Shown here one piece after another: positions 34,593-43,292 of a DNA stretch of 64,000 nucleotides (position 1 is the first letter of the stretch; every line of letters begins with the position of its first letter). A program made the translations under genes and the position numbers. Source of the stretch: MPNP01 sp965221445. Lineage in GTDB: Bacteria > Pseudomonadota > Alphaproteobacteria > Rhodobacterales > Rhodobacteraceae. The stretch spans positions 2,976,001 through 3,040,000 of the forward strand of contig CBDCSF010000013.1 of NCBI GenBank assembly GCA_965221445.1, read 5' to 3'. The notes under the pieces are model-generated. The model saw only the letters and a program-made list of their open reading frames with translations. It did no database searches and was not told where the DNA came from.

Positions 34593-35679
34593 CTAACCCC
34601 CGTAATAGGCGTCTTCGTCCCCTGTGAAGATGAAATCCGAAGCGTCTAGATAATCCTTTTGGTAGTTGTACAACTGTATAGAGTTGTTTTCATCAATTTT
34701 AACCACGGCCATTGTTATGCCAAACTGGTTTGTAACTTGTGTGATCTCAAGGTCGGAGAAATCTGTTATGTTGGTATAGCCAGAAAGATCAATTCTATCG
34801 GTGGTGTTTTCTGCACGATTGAAATAATAGATTACGTCGACACCACTATCAGGTGCAAAGACAAAAATGTCATCGCCAGTTCCACTCACAAGCGAATCTA
34901 GTCCACTGCCGCCAATGATCGTGTTATTCCCGGAATTACCATAAATCAAATCATTACCACTTCCTCCATGGATTGTGTCATTACCAATGCCACCATACAT
35001 TTTGTCGTCGTCGTCACCGCCATACATGGTGTCGTTACCAGCACCGCCATACATGGTGTCGATGCCAGTACCACCCTCCATGGTATCATTCCCACCATTT
35101 CCATACATGGTATCATTCCCACTGCCACCATACATCTCGTCGGCTCCTCCACCGCCATCCATGGTGTCGTGGCCAGCTTCGCCATACATCACGTCTTCGT
35201 TAGTTCCGCCATGCATGGTATCGTCACCTGTTCCTCCATACATCTCATCATCACCTGCACTACCGTACATTGTGTCGTCACCCTGGTCGCCAAGCATGTA
35301 ATCATCTCCGGCACGGCCATATAAATCGTCATCCCCAAGATGCCCCCTCATATAATCATCGCCAATAGTGCCTGTCAGGTCATCATCACCTCGTGTTGCA
35401 GGTCCAAACACGAAGACGTCTCTAAGGGCGTCAATTGCAAGTCCAAGAGTGGTATCAAAAGATTCGTGGTCAGTATCACCTTCAATTTCGATTTTTAAAG
35501 TTCCCAAACCGAATTCACTGAGATCTATGGTGTAGGTAGAATCACCAGAATACTTAATTTTGTCCTTGACATTTTCCCAAGTAATATCGGAATGGTCGGT
35601 GAAATCTATCGTATCCTGTCCGATTACGAAGTCATGAATGTAGTCTGAACCATCATTCTGGCTGGCAAAAATATAATTA
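34593..35679 (-). pseudogene. RTX (hemolysin-type Ca-binding repeat) protein, 3' part of an IS-split gene
   Basis: About 18 nine-residue GGxGxD-type calcium-binding repeats (for example YGGSGNDTM, YGGAGNDTM) lie between a roughly 100-residue N-terminal part and a C-terminal region (DIFVFAPDSGVDVIYYF, RIDLSGYTNITDFSDLEI) typical of type I secreted proteins. The frame stays open past the TTG at 35507 up to the IS boundary at 35680. Beyond the IS, frame and start codon continue at 37510-37577. Before insertion the gene coded for 384 aa. The remaining part could be expressed only from an internal start. No secretion genes are adjacent. Confidence 0.85.
35674..35679. repeat. Target-site duplication, left copy (TAATTA)
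   Basis: TAATTA immediately precedes the left IS end GTGCCTGCCC and is repeated right after the right end at 37504-37509. Confidence 0.8.
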
Positions 35680-37503
35680 GTGCCTGCCCGAAAAGTATAT
35701 AAACATTACAGTCTCCCTTGACAACAAGGGTTTGGAATCGAGATGTTACTATGAAGATCGGTTTCATCACTGGTATTTTCACATTTCAGGGCCTTTTTTC
35801 ACCTAATATTCATCAATCTTCGCAGGTTCTGACCCATGAGACATGTAATCAAGCCCTACCGTGAACTCGGTGACATTGACATTGCCGGCATTGACCTCGG
35901 ACGCAAGTGCCGTGATGACATGCCCGCCCTTTTGATAGGACTTCAACATCTTTATTGCGACAAGGAATTGAGGTCCCAGCTGTTTGCCCTTCTGGAGGAA
36001 CACCTGGCCCCCGATGTCAGCCATGACCTTGGCCGTCCGGGCATGGAGTTGTGGCAGATCCTTGTCATGGGTGTTGTGATGCAGGGGCTGAACTGTGACT
36101 TTGACCGTCTGCATGACCTGGTCAACGAGCACAACACCCTGCGGCAGTTTCTCGGTCATGCGGATATCTGGGACCGGAGGCAGTATTCGTACCAGTCGGT
36201 TGTTGACAATGTGAGTCTACTGACTCCGGAGTTGTTGTCAGAAGTCGGCAAACTGGTTGTGGGTAGTGGTCACAAGGTCTCAAAAAAAAAGCCTGGCGTC
36301 TTGTTGCACGGGCGCAGTGATTCGTTTGTGGTCGAGACGGATGTCCATTACCCGACGGATGTCAACCTTTTGTGGGACGCGATGCGCTGTCTGATCAGGG
36401 AAAGTGGTCGTGCGGCTAATGAGTGTGGACTTTCCGGTTGGCGGCAATGGCTTCACCTGACCGATGCCGTCAGGAAGAGGTTTCATGCGGTTCGCAGGAC
36501 CCGCCGGGTGTCACCGGAACGCGTGGAGGCGTATCTTGTCCTGTGCCGCAAGCTTGTTGTCCGTGCTGAAGGGACCCGGTCGGCGTTGCAGGATGCCCGG
36601 ATCAGGTGTCGTCTCAGGAAGGGTAATCCTGTTAAGATCGACCATTTCATCGGCCATGCGAAGAGACAGATTGACCAGGTTGAGCGCCGTTTGCTCAAGG
36701 GCGAGACGATACCCCAAGATGAGAAGGTGTTTTCGGTCTTTGAACCCCACACCCGGTGGATCTCCAAGGGCAAGGCGGGACGTCCGGTTGAACTCGGTGT
36801 TCCGGTGTGCATTGTGGAGGACGAGTTTGGTTTTGTTCTGAACCACCGGATCATGTGGGAGGGGAATGATGTTGACCATGCGGTACCGGTGGTTGGGGAA
36901 ACGCAATCCCGTTTTCTGGATTTCAGGTCGTGCAGTTTTGACCGCGGTTTTCACAGTCCGCAGAACCGTCTTGACCTTGACACTCTCCTGGAGCACAATG
37001 TCCTGCCGAGGAAGGGCCGGTTGAGCAGGGCCGACAGGATCAGGGAAAGTGACGAGACATTCGTAGCGATGCGCCGGAAGCATCCGGCGGTGGAATCGAC
37101 AATCAACAACCTCGAACACCGTGGTCTTGATCGTGTGCGGGCCCATGGTTCTGGCGGATTTGAACGTGTTGTCGGTCTGTCTGTCCTTGCCTTCAACATC
37201 CATCGTCTTGGCCTGTTGCTCCGCCGTCGTCGCCAGTTGCTTCTCAAGCGCCGTCGTCAGCGTTTGCCGCTGGCAGCCTGACCCCCTTTTTGTCTCTGAA
37301 ATGGTGACCGTTCTGCAGGGAACGGAGGGAGAGGTCTGTCATGGTGGTCGGAAACGGGCTGTTTTTTGTGGATAACTCTCGCAACAAGGCGTTTTTTTGT
37401 GGAAAAACTGTTCCAATCCACCCATTATTGGTAAATCGGGAGTGGTTTTGTTACCTGGATTTTTGGTGAATTGTCAAAAATAGGGTATTTTCTGGGCAGG
37501 CAC
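35680..37503 (+). mobile_element. ISNCY-type insertion sequence, 1824 bp, inside the RTX gene
   Basis: Ends are inverted: GTGCCTGCCCGAAAA at 35680 and, on the minus strand from 37503, GTGCCTGCCCAGAAAA; ten bases are perfect. A 6-bp duplication TAATTA flanks it. One intact transposase gene occupies most of the element. Its base composition is clearly GC-richer than the chromosome around it, consistent with recent arrival. Confidence 0.88.
35836..37281 (+). CDS. ISNCY-family transposase, intact
   Basis: 481-aa transposase that I recognise as the ISNCY (ISDol1-like) family. Features: PALLIGLQHLYCDKELR, RPGMELWQILVMGVV, DSFVVETDVHYPTDVNLLWDA (first acidic block), EKVFSVFEPHTRWISKGKAG, SCSFDRGFHSPQNR and AVESTINNLEHRGLDR (last acidic residue), then a basic C-terminus rich in Arg and Lys. 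The frame is uninterrupted and the ends and target duplication are intact, so the element may still move. It is read opposite to the RTX gene it splits. Confidence 0.88.
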   Translation: MRHVIKPYRELGDIDIAGIDLGRKCRDDMPALLIGLQHLYCDKELRSQLFALLEEHLAPDVSHDLGRPGMELWQILVMGVVMQGLNCDFDRLHDLVNEHNTLRQFLGHADIWDRRQYSYQSVVDNVSLLTPELLSEVGKLVVGSGHKVSKKKPGVLLHGRSDSFVVETDVHYPTDVNLLWDAMRCLIRESGRAANECGLSGWRQWLHLTDAVRKRFHAVRRTRRVSPERVEAYLVLCRKLVVRAEGTRSALQDARIRCRLRKGNPVKIDHFIGHAKRQIDQVERRLLKGETIPQDEKVFSVFEPHTRWISKGKAGRPVELGVPVCIVEDEFGFVLNHRIMWEGNDVDHAVPVVGETQSRFLDFRSCSFDRGFHSPQNRLDLDTLLEHNVLPRKGRLSRADRIRESDETFVAMRRKHPAVESTINNLEHRGLDRVRAHGSGGFERVVGLSVLAFNIHRLGLLLRRRRQLLLKRRRQRLPLAA

Positions 37504-37577
37504 TAATTAATCGCACCAGAATTAGAATTATTCCTGAAAGTTTGATCCCCACTCTTCAAATATCTATTTGTAACCAT
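37504..37577 (-). pseudogene. 5' fragment of the RTX gene (start codon and first 24 codons)
   Basis: ATG at 37577, preceded by GGAG eight nt upstream, opens MVTNRYLKSGDQTFRNNSNS and reaches the IS. Deleting the IS and one TAATTA joins it in frame to the 3' part (68 + 1087 = 1155 bp, 385 codons). The frame agreement, start codon and ribosome site together identify it as the true gene start. Confidence 0.82.
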
Positions 37578-37889
37578 GATCCTTTCTCCATTAAATTCTG
37601 ACTTTAAATCTCCAACATTCGGTTAAACAACCTTAGAACGTCGCATTCCGCATGTTACTTTAATATTTTTGGTAACACATTAATAATAACACGACATTAG
37701 GTTTAATTGTTGCAAAATGGTATCAATTTTTTCTTATTTCGGTAGGTATAATCATTAACCTTTTAAATTTTGAGATTTTTCTCCTCATTTTCTGTGGTAT
37801 ATGGTGAAATGTGATACAACAAATCTAAAACTGAAGTGAAAAGAGTGATTGCTTTCTCAAGCGAAAAATATCCTTATTTTGTACAAAAT
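37578..37889. other. AT-rich intergenic region
   Basis: About 310 bp with the upstream region of the split RTX gene and the end of the Gfo/Idh gene. No ORF, RNA or convincing hairpin is seen. Confidence 0.55.
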
Positions 37890-38987
37890 TTAATACAATG
37901 GGGCCACATCCTTCGCTTCACCAGACCTTATTGATCTTTCTGCAGCTTCCCCCACTGCAACAGCCCAATAACCATCTTCTAGCGTTACTTGAGGCTGCCC
38001 TATTCCGGATTGAAGCATTTTAGCAAACTGTTCCTGCTGAAAAAAGGTTGCTCCATAGTGTGAGCCCGCTTTAAGGATTTTATCACTGAGGTTGATTTCC
38101 TGTTTACGCACCTCGGTTGTTTCCCTACAAGAAAACTGAACAAGAGAAGTCTGGTTGTCGGGATCATTCTTGAATTGCCAAGATGCAGGCACGAAAGCAT
38201 CAGCCCTACCTTTTGGGCCGGTAATACTAATTTCTTCCTGCCAGGGAACAGCATCCGAAAACATGCAGAGATCAAGCATTCCACGGGTGCTGCTTTCAAA
38301 CTCAACAATGGTGAAAGAGTTATCATGAATGTCAGGTGTCTGACTATCATAAGTTTCATCCAGATGATTTACATCCATTCCGCTTGAGCAATAGACCCGG
38401 ACAGGGTTGCTTTTGAAAAACAACCTCATCAAATCCCAATAATGGCAGCATTTTTCCACCATGGTTCCACCTGTATTCCGGTTAAATCGATTCCAGTCCC
38501 CAACCTTCGGGAGAAATGGAAAACGATGTTCCCTTATGGATATCATTACAGGGTTGCCAACAAGGTTTTGGTCATTCATTTCGATTAATTTTGCTACCGG
38601 GGGCATGAACCTGTATTCCATTGCAACCCAAACAGGTGTACCTTGTTTTGCTTGCAGGGCAAGAATATCCCGACAGTGTTCCATATTTGTGCATAACGGC
38701 TTTTCAACCAATACCGGTGTGTTCGTGTAAAGAACATTTTTCAGGATTTCGTGGTGTGTATGGTTTGGGGTTGCAATAATGAAGGCATCACATGAAACCT
38801 TCGAAAGCATTTCACGATAATCAGAAAACACTGATGGATTGTTGGGTAGTAAATCACAGGCCTTTTGGCTCATTTCTCCCACAGGATCGGCTATCGCAAT
38901 AACGTCAATATCCCCAATTATCTTAATATTTTCCAAGTGCTCCTGGGCAATCATCCCGCAGCCAATGAGTCCGTATTTTAATGTCAT
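37890..38987 (-). CDS. Gfo/Idh/MocA-family oxidoreductase
   Basis: NAD(P)-dependent sugar dehydrogenase of 365 aa. The Rossmann site is LIGCGMIAQEH, then AIADP; the family EKP motif is LVEKPLCTN, and the catalytic-side GGTMVEKCCHYWDLMRLF supplies the His/Asp pair. A C-terminal oligomerisation and substrate domain follows. It lies one base after the isomerase-like gene, so the two are translationally linked. A role in oxidising or epimerising a sugar or inositol is likely; the substrate is unknown. Confidence 0.88.
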   Translation of the reverse strand: MTLKYGLIGCGMIAQEHLENIKIIGDIDVIAIADPVGEMSQKACDLLPNNPSVFSDYREMLSKVSCDAFIIATPNHTHHEILKNVLYTNTPVLVEKPLCTNMEHCRDILALQAKQGTPVWVAMEYRFMPPVAKLIEMNDQNLVGNPVMISIREHRFPFLPKVGDWNRFNRNTGGTMVEKCCHYWDLMRLFFKSNPVRVYCSSGMDVNHLDETYDSQTPDIHDNSFTIVEFESSTRGMLDLCMFSDAVPWQEEISITGPKGRADAFVPASWQFKNDPDNQTSLVQFSCRETTEVRKQEINLSDKILKAGSHYGATFFQQEQFAKMLQSGIGQPQVTLEDGYWAVAVGEAAERSIRSGEAKDVAPLY

Positions 38988-38988
38988 T

Positions 38989-40368
38989 TTAAAGTTCCAG
39001 TAAAGTTATCCCGTAATTGGAAGCAAATTCAGTGATTTCCTTGTCGTATTTGCCATAAGCCAGTACCAAATGGTGCTCAATTCGTTCTCCAATCAAGCCT
39101 TCAAGAACCTTTTCAACACCGTTATCAAATCGGATAATACCTGAAGTTCCTGTATAAGCCATTGGTCTATTGAGCACTTCACCGGTGATCTTTATTACCC
39201 TGAAGTATCCTAATGACTGGGTAATTCTAAATAGAGTAATTTCACCCTCCCTCAGGGGAAATTGAAACAGGAGTGGCTTTAGCCTGTTGGTATGAACAGT
39301 AGCTTCAATACCAAAAGATGAGTTTCTCATTGATAAGGGTGCTTGTCCACAATGCCAAACGACTCCGGTATCGTCAGAAACATCCATATCAACAAGATCG
39401 ACCAGAAAGGTAGGCTCATTAGATATTCTTTGTAAATACAATTGGGATAAAGCCCCCATTACATCTGCCTCACAAGCACAAGGTATTTTCTTTTCACCCA
39501 AAAGTGAAACCGGTCCGCAAACCGCAGCGCCATATTCGGTAAATGTCTCTGGCCAACACCTGATGGCAAAAGCATCCAGAGAATGGTCTCTTTGAAGCTC
39601 TTCCAAGGCCAATTTAAGCTTGAGTGATTTGGATAATTCCTCCTGATTGATAGAATCTAATCCCCTTACATCAGAAATCTCATCCCTAATAGGGGTCAAT
39701 TTTTCGTCTGGCAGGGATTTTGCAGAATCAAACAATTCCCCCATGGTGAATTCGCTTACTTGAGTGTTGAATTGTTTTAAAAGCGCGTGTTTATCAAACT
39801 TGCAGGTATCAAATCCCGGGGGATGCTGACCCATTAGACCTATCTTGAATACTTCGCTATTCACTTCCACTTGTTGCGATGAAGGAATTGTCGAAAACCC
39901 TGTTGGTTTGAATTCTTTTCGATTTTCATCATGACCACTTATAACCTTGAGCAAATCATCTTTTGAAGTTTCAGAAGGATTTTTGTAAAGCCAGTTGAAA
40001 TCCCTGTTTCTAAGTCCCAATGCATGGCTCGCGAGGTTTAATCCACAAAATGAATTAAGCCTAAGACGTTGACCGTTCCGTGGCTCATTCGTTGCCCAAA
40101 TGGTCATTGAGTGATCGAAAGTAGAACCAATACTACAGACAGTTTCTGCATCCCTGAAGGTAAGTTGGAGAATAAATATGCCATCAAATTCAGTTTGGGT
40201 AAGATTCTCGATGAAACTTGCCGTGTCCACCTCATCCAATAAGATATGTGGTGGTACAATCAACTCATGCTCCAGTTGATTCAATACCTCCAGTTTTGCA
40301 GTAAAGATTTCACCCGCCAATTCCATATCAAAGGTTGGACGTGCGAGTGGGAATATTGCTAACTTCAA
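38989..40368 (-). CDS. L-fucose/L-arabinose isomerase-like protein
   Basis: 459-aa protein of the FucI/AraA-like isomerase fold (COG2407 type): N-terminal domain ending in EFDGIFILQLTFRDAETV and NEPRNGQRLRLNSFCGLN, then AFAIRCWPETFTEYGAAVCGPVSLL with the metal-side Glu region, CEADVMGALSQLYLQ, and GIEATVHTNRLKPLLF. It should interconvert an aldose and a ketose. The sequence is divergent enough that fucose itself should not be assumed. It sits between a PfkB kinase (70 bp upstream) and a Gfo/Idh dehydrogenase (1 bp downstream). Confidence 0.78.
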   Translation of the reverse strand: MKLAIFPLARPTFDMELAGEIFTAKLEVLNQLEHELIVPPHILLDEVDTASFIENLTQTEFDGIFILQLTFRDAETVCSIGSTFDHSMTIWATNEPRNGQRLRLNSFCGLNLASHALGLRNRDFNWLYKNPSETSKDDLLKVISGHDENRKEFKPTGFSTIPSSQQVEVNSEVFKIGLMGQHPPGFDTCKFDKHALLKQFNTQVSEFTMGELFDSAKSLPDEKLTPIRDEISDVRGLDSINQEELSKSLKLKLALEELQRDHSLDAFAIRCWPETFTEYGAAVCGPVSLLGEKKIPCACEADVMGALSQLYLQRISNEPTFLVDLVDMDVSDDTGVVWHCGQAPLSMRNSSFGIEATVHTNRLKPLLFQFPLREGEITLFRITQSLGYFRVIKITGEVLNRPMAYTGTSGIIRFDNGVEKVLEGLIGERIEHHLVLAYGKYDKEITEFASNYGITLLEL

Positions 40369-40438
40369 TTGAATACTCTCTAGTTAAAAGGGAAGCTTAT
40401 GGTTCATAAGCCAAAACAAATTTAAAAATTCAGATGGA

Positions 40439-41320
40439 TTACTGGTTACCTAGGAAGGTTTCAACTTCATCTCTTGTTGGATAATTCTCCCTTCCTTTAG
40501 TAAATTGGCATTTTAAGGCAGCTGTTGCATTTGCAAATTCCATTGCCTCTATTTCCGAACTACCCTCAGCAATTTTTAACGCAAAAGCCCCATGCCATAC
40601 ATCACCAGCCCCCAATGTTTCTTTTGCTTCAACAGAATGACCAGGTATATTTTCGACCCGGTTCCCATCAAAAAAATATACTCCCTTGTCCCCGTGGGTT
40701 ACACATAGCCAACCAGGCAACTTGTCTTTAATCATTTTCAAGCCCAAAACCGGGTCTTTTGATTTGGTCAGTGAATATAAGCCCTGATAGGAGAATGCCA
40801 CATGGCTCGCATCAATCAAGCATTCAAAATCCTTCAGGACCTCTGCATCGACTATACCTGGTTTATCTCTTTTCTTGGCAATTTCCAGGACTGTTTGACC
40901 TCCTTTGGACCAGATGACATCTGTTAAGTAAACATCGGCTTTGGGTGCATTCCAGAGCCATACTGTCTCTTGAGTTAGGTTTTCACCTCGGAAATTTATA
41001 ATCTGCCTTTCACCCTCAGGATCAATCGCAACTGAAGAATAGGGGGATTTTGAATTGGGAATCCTGTTAACCAGGGAAAGTTCTATCCCAAATTTTTCCA
41101 AATCCTGGACGATCATGTCACCGACAACATCACTTCCTATTCTTGTCCCAAATAGGACTTGTCCACCCAATTTGCTTATAGCCACTGCGGCATTGGCAGC
41201 ACATCCACCACCAATGATATAGGAATCTTCTGTAAAGTACTTGTCTCCTTTATCCGGAAGGGTATTTACCCGATAAACGAAATCTACTACAGAAAGACCA
41301 AACGCAAAAACATTCGCCAT
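40439..41320 (-). CDS. PfkB-family sugar kinase (sulfofructose-kinase/ribokinase-like)
   Basis: 293-aa ribokinase-fold kinase. GGGCAANAAVAISKLG is PfkB signature 1; the C-terminal ETLGAGDVWHGAFAL is signature 2 with the catalytic Asp. The N-terminus VDFVYRVNTLPDKGDKYFTE and the loop IDPEGERQIINFRGE recall YihV-type sulfofructose kinases as well as generic ribokinases. ATG at 41320 is chosen over the TTG at 41326. It is the first gene of the sugar cluster and probably phosphorylates the ketose made by the isomerase. Confidence 0.87.
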   Translation of the reverse strand: MANVFAFGLSVVDFVYRVNTLPDKGDKYFTEDSYIIGGGCAANAAVAISKLGGQVLFGTRIGSDVVGDMIVQDLEKFGIELSLVNRIPNSKSPYSSVAIDPEGERQIINFRGENLTQETVWLWNAPKADVYLTDVIWSKGGQTVLEIAKKRDKPGIVDAEVLKDFECLIDASHVAFSYQGLYSLTKSKDPVLGLKMIKDKLPGWLCVTHGDKGVYFFDGNRVENIPGHSVEAKETLGAGDVWHGAFALKIAEGSSEIEAMEFANATAALKCQFTKGRENYPTRDEVETFLGNQ

Positions 41321-41462
41321 TATCAATTAATTCCATTCAAATGATGCTTACAATCCAAAGATCTATCATTAGGATTTTTGTACCTGTGTAAAAAATTTAC
41401 TTCTGGGATTCCTATATACTTCGTGTTGTTTCCTTATCAACAATTTCAACTATTTAGCAATC

Positions 41463-43292
41463 ATGCAGTCCAGTCTCCTAATAAAGGTTCAAGATATAAA
41501 TGTGGTGTTCGGAGGTGATCCCCTGTTTTCCGACATATCCTTCAACCTGCACGAAGGTGACAAGATTTCCATGGTCGGACGAAATGGTTGCGGGAAATCA
41601 ACCTTGTTCAAGGTAATAGCAGGTGATATTGAACAGGATAATGGTGAAATCGACAGCAGAAAGGGGCTCAGAATTGGTTATTTAGGCCAAGACGAAAACC
41701 TTACAGAATTTCAAACTTTGGGTGATTTCGCTTCAGATGGTTTGATTGAAAGTGAGAGATATCTGGTAGATGTAACCGCTCATATTCTGGGTTTTGATCC
41801 AGAAGCTCGTGTTGAAGAGTCCTCCGGAGGAGAAAAACGTAAAGCTGCCTTGGCAAGGGTCTTCTCAAAAGAAAGAGATTTGTATCTTTTGGATGAACCG
41901 ACAAACCATTTGGATATCAACGCAATTCTCTGGTTGGAAGAGACGATTAGGGCTTCGGCCAAGACTTTTGTCGTCATTAGTCATGACCGAACGCTTTTAT
42001 CAAACATAGGAGGTAAAACATTTTGGCTTGACAGGGGCAAATTACGGATTTGCCCATATGGGTTCGGTAGGTTCGAGGAATGGCAAGAAGAAATCCTTGA
42101 TCTTGAAAATACCCACCGAACAAAGCTGGACCGAAGGATTAAAACCGAAACCCTCTGGTCCATTGAAGGAATAAGTGCTCGAAGAAAAAGAAACCAGGGA
42201 AGATTGAAAGCATTAGCCAGATTAAAGGAAAAAAGAGCAGAGTTTGCCAAAAGGGAGATTGCCTTTTCGGTAAGTGTCAACCAGCCAAAAAGTGATACTC
42301 AGATGGTATTGGAAGCTTTCTCAATTGATAAAACCTTGGGTGGGAGAGAGATAATCAAGGATTTTTCCTTACGAGTTTTGAAAGGGGATAGGATTGCCAT
42401 TGTCGGTCCAAATGGTGCAGGTAAATCTACCTTGTTAAAAGCTCTGACCAAAGAAATAGGTGTAGATCAAGGGAAAGTGAGGTTAGGGTACAATTTCGAC
42501 CTGGCTGCCATGTGGCAAGACAGAAGTCAAAAAAATTTAAATATTAGAGTTCAGGAGTTTCTTGTGGGAAAGGGTGCCAATGCTAGGGACCACCCGGACC
42601 AAGTAATTTTTCAGGGTAGGGGCATTCATATCGTATCCTACCTTAAGCGGTTTCAATTTGAGCACTGGAAAGCTAAAGCACCCATAAAATCCCTGTCTGG
42701 TGGTGAATTGGGTAGGTTGCTATTGGCCAAGATATTTTTGAGGGAGAGCAATTTTCTGGCTTTGGATGAACCTACCAATGACCTAGATGTCGAAACTTTG
42801 GATATGCTGAAGGAGATTCTTGCCAATTACGAGGGTACTGTAGCCTTTGTTTCTCATGATCGAGATTTCATTGATAATGTAGCCAATATAACTATCGCCT
42901 TTGAAGGAGAAGGCAAATGGCAGGCCTATAGCGGAGGTTGGTCAGATTACTTACAGCAGAAGAAGAACAAAAAACCTTCCAGTAGTGGAAGTACATTTTT
43001 CCCTGCAGCCAAAATTCAAAAGAAGCAAACCAAAATCGTTTCCAAACCCAATAAAAGGAGTGTTCTTTCCTTTACAGAGAAACACCGGTTGGAAATCCTA
43101 CCTGATCTGATTGAAACAAAGGAAGCAAGAATCTCCGAACTCACAACCCAACTTGAAGACCCGAACCTTTATTCAAATGATTCCCGATTATTTAACAAGT
43201 TAACCCGTGATTTGGTTACAGAACAAAACCAGCTAGTATCTCTTGAGGAAGAATGGTACCACCTTGCTGGTAAGCAGAATTCGGAGGATTAG
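41463..43292 (+). CDS. uup: ABC-F ATPase, Uup type
   Basis: Soluble ABC-F protein of 609 aa with two nucleotide-binding domains: GRNGCGKST / ESSGGEKRKAAL / LLDEPTNHLD and GPNGAGKST / SLSGGELGRLLL / LALDEPTNDLD. The inter-domain arm contains WSIEGISARRKRNQGRLKAL, and the C-terminus has the Uup coiled coil (TEKHRLEILPDLIETKEARI) reported to bind nucleic acid. Uup acts on ribosome assembly or stalled ribosomes and affects transposon excision in E. coli. It ends exactly one base before the convergent parE stop. Confidence 0.92.
   Translation: MQSSLLIKVQDINVVFGGDPLFSDISFNLHEGDKISMVGRNGCGKSTLFKVIAGDIEQDNGEIDSRKGLRIGYLGQDENLTEFQTLGDFASDGLIESERYLVDVTAHILGFDPEARVEESSGGEKRKAALARVFSKERDLYLLDEPTNHLDINAILWLEETIRASAKTFVVISHDRTLLSNIGGKTFWLDRGKLRICPYGFGRFEEWQEEILDLENTHRTKLDRRIKTETLWSIEGISARRKRNQGRLKALARLKEKRAEFAKREIAFSVSVNQPKSDTQMVLEAFSIDKTLGGREIIKDFSLRVLKGDRIAIVGPNGAGKSTLLKALTKEIGVDQGKVRLGYNFDLAAMWQDRSQKNLNIRVQEFLVGKGANARDHPDQVIFQGRGIHIVSYLKRFQFEHWKAKAPIKSLSGGELGRLLLAKIFLRESNFLALDEPTNDLDVETLDMLKEILANYEGTVAFVSHDRDFIDNVANITIAFEGEGKWQAYSGGWSDYLQQKKNKKPSSSGSTFFPAAKIQKKQTKIVSKPNKRSVLSFTEKHRLEILPDLIETKEARISELTTQLEDPNLYSNDSRLFNKLTRDLVTEQNQLVSLEEEWYHLAGKQNSED

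Noticed and set aside
34968..35324. Plus-strand ORFs with regular His, Cys or Pro repeats
   Set aside because: Antisense shadows of the RTX GGxGxD repeats; the periodicity comes from the real gene on the minus strand.
35803..36159. 118-aa minus-strand ORF at the start of the ISNCY element
   Set aside because: Antisense to the transposase and not conserved in appearance.
36511..37247. Long minus-strand ORFs of 230, 123 and 98 aa
   Set aside because: Shadows of the ISNCY transposase, caused by its high GC content; no family resemblance.
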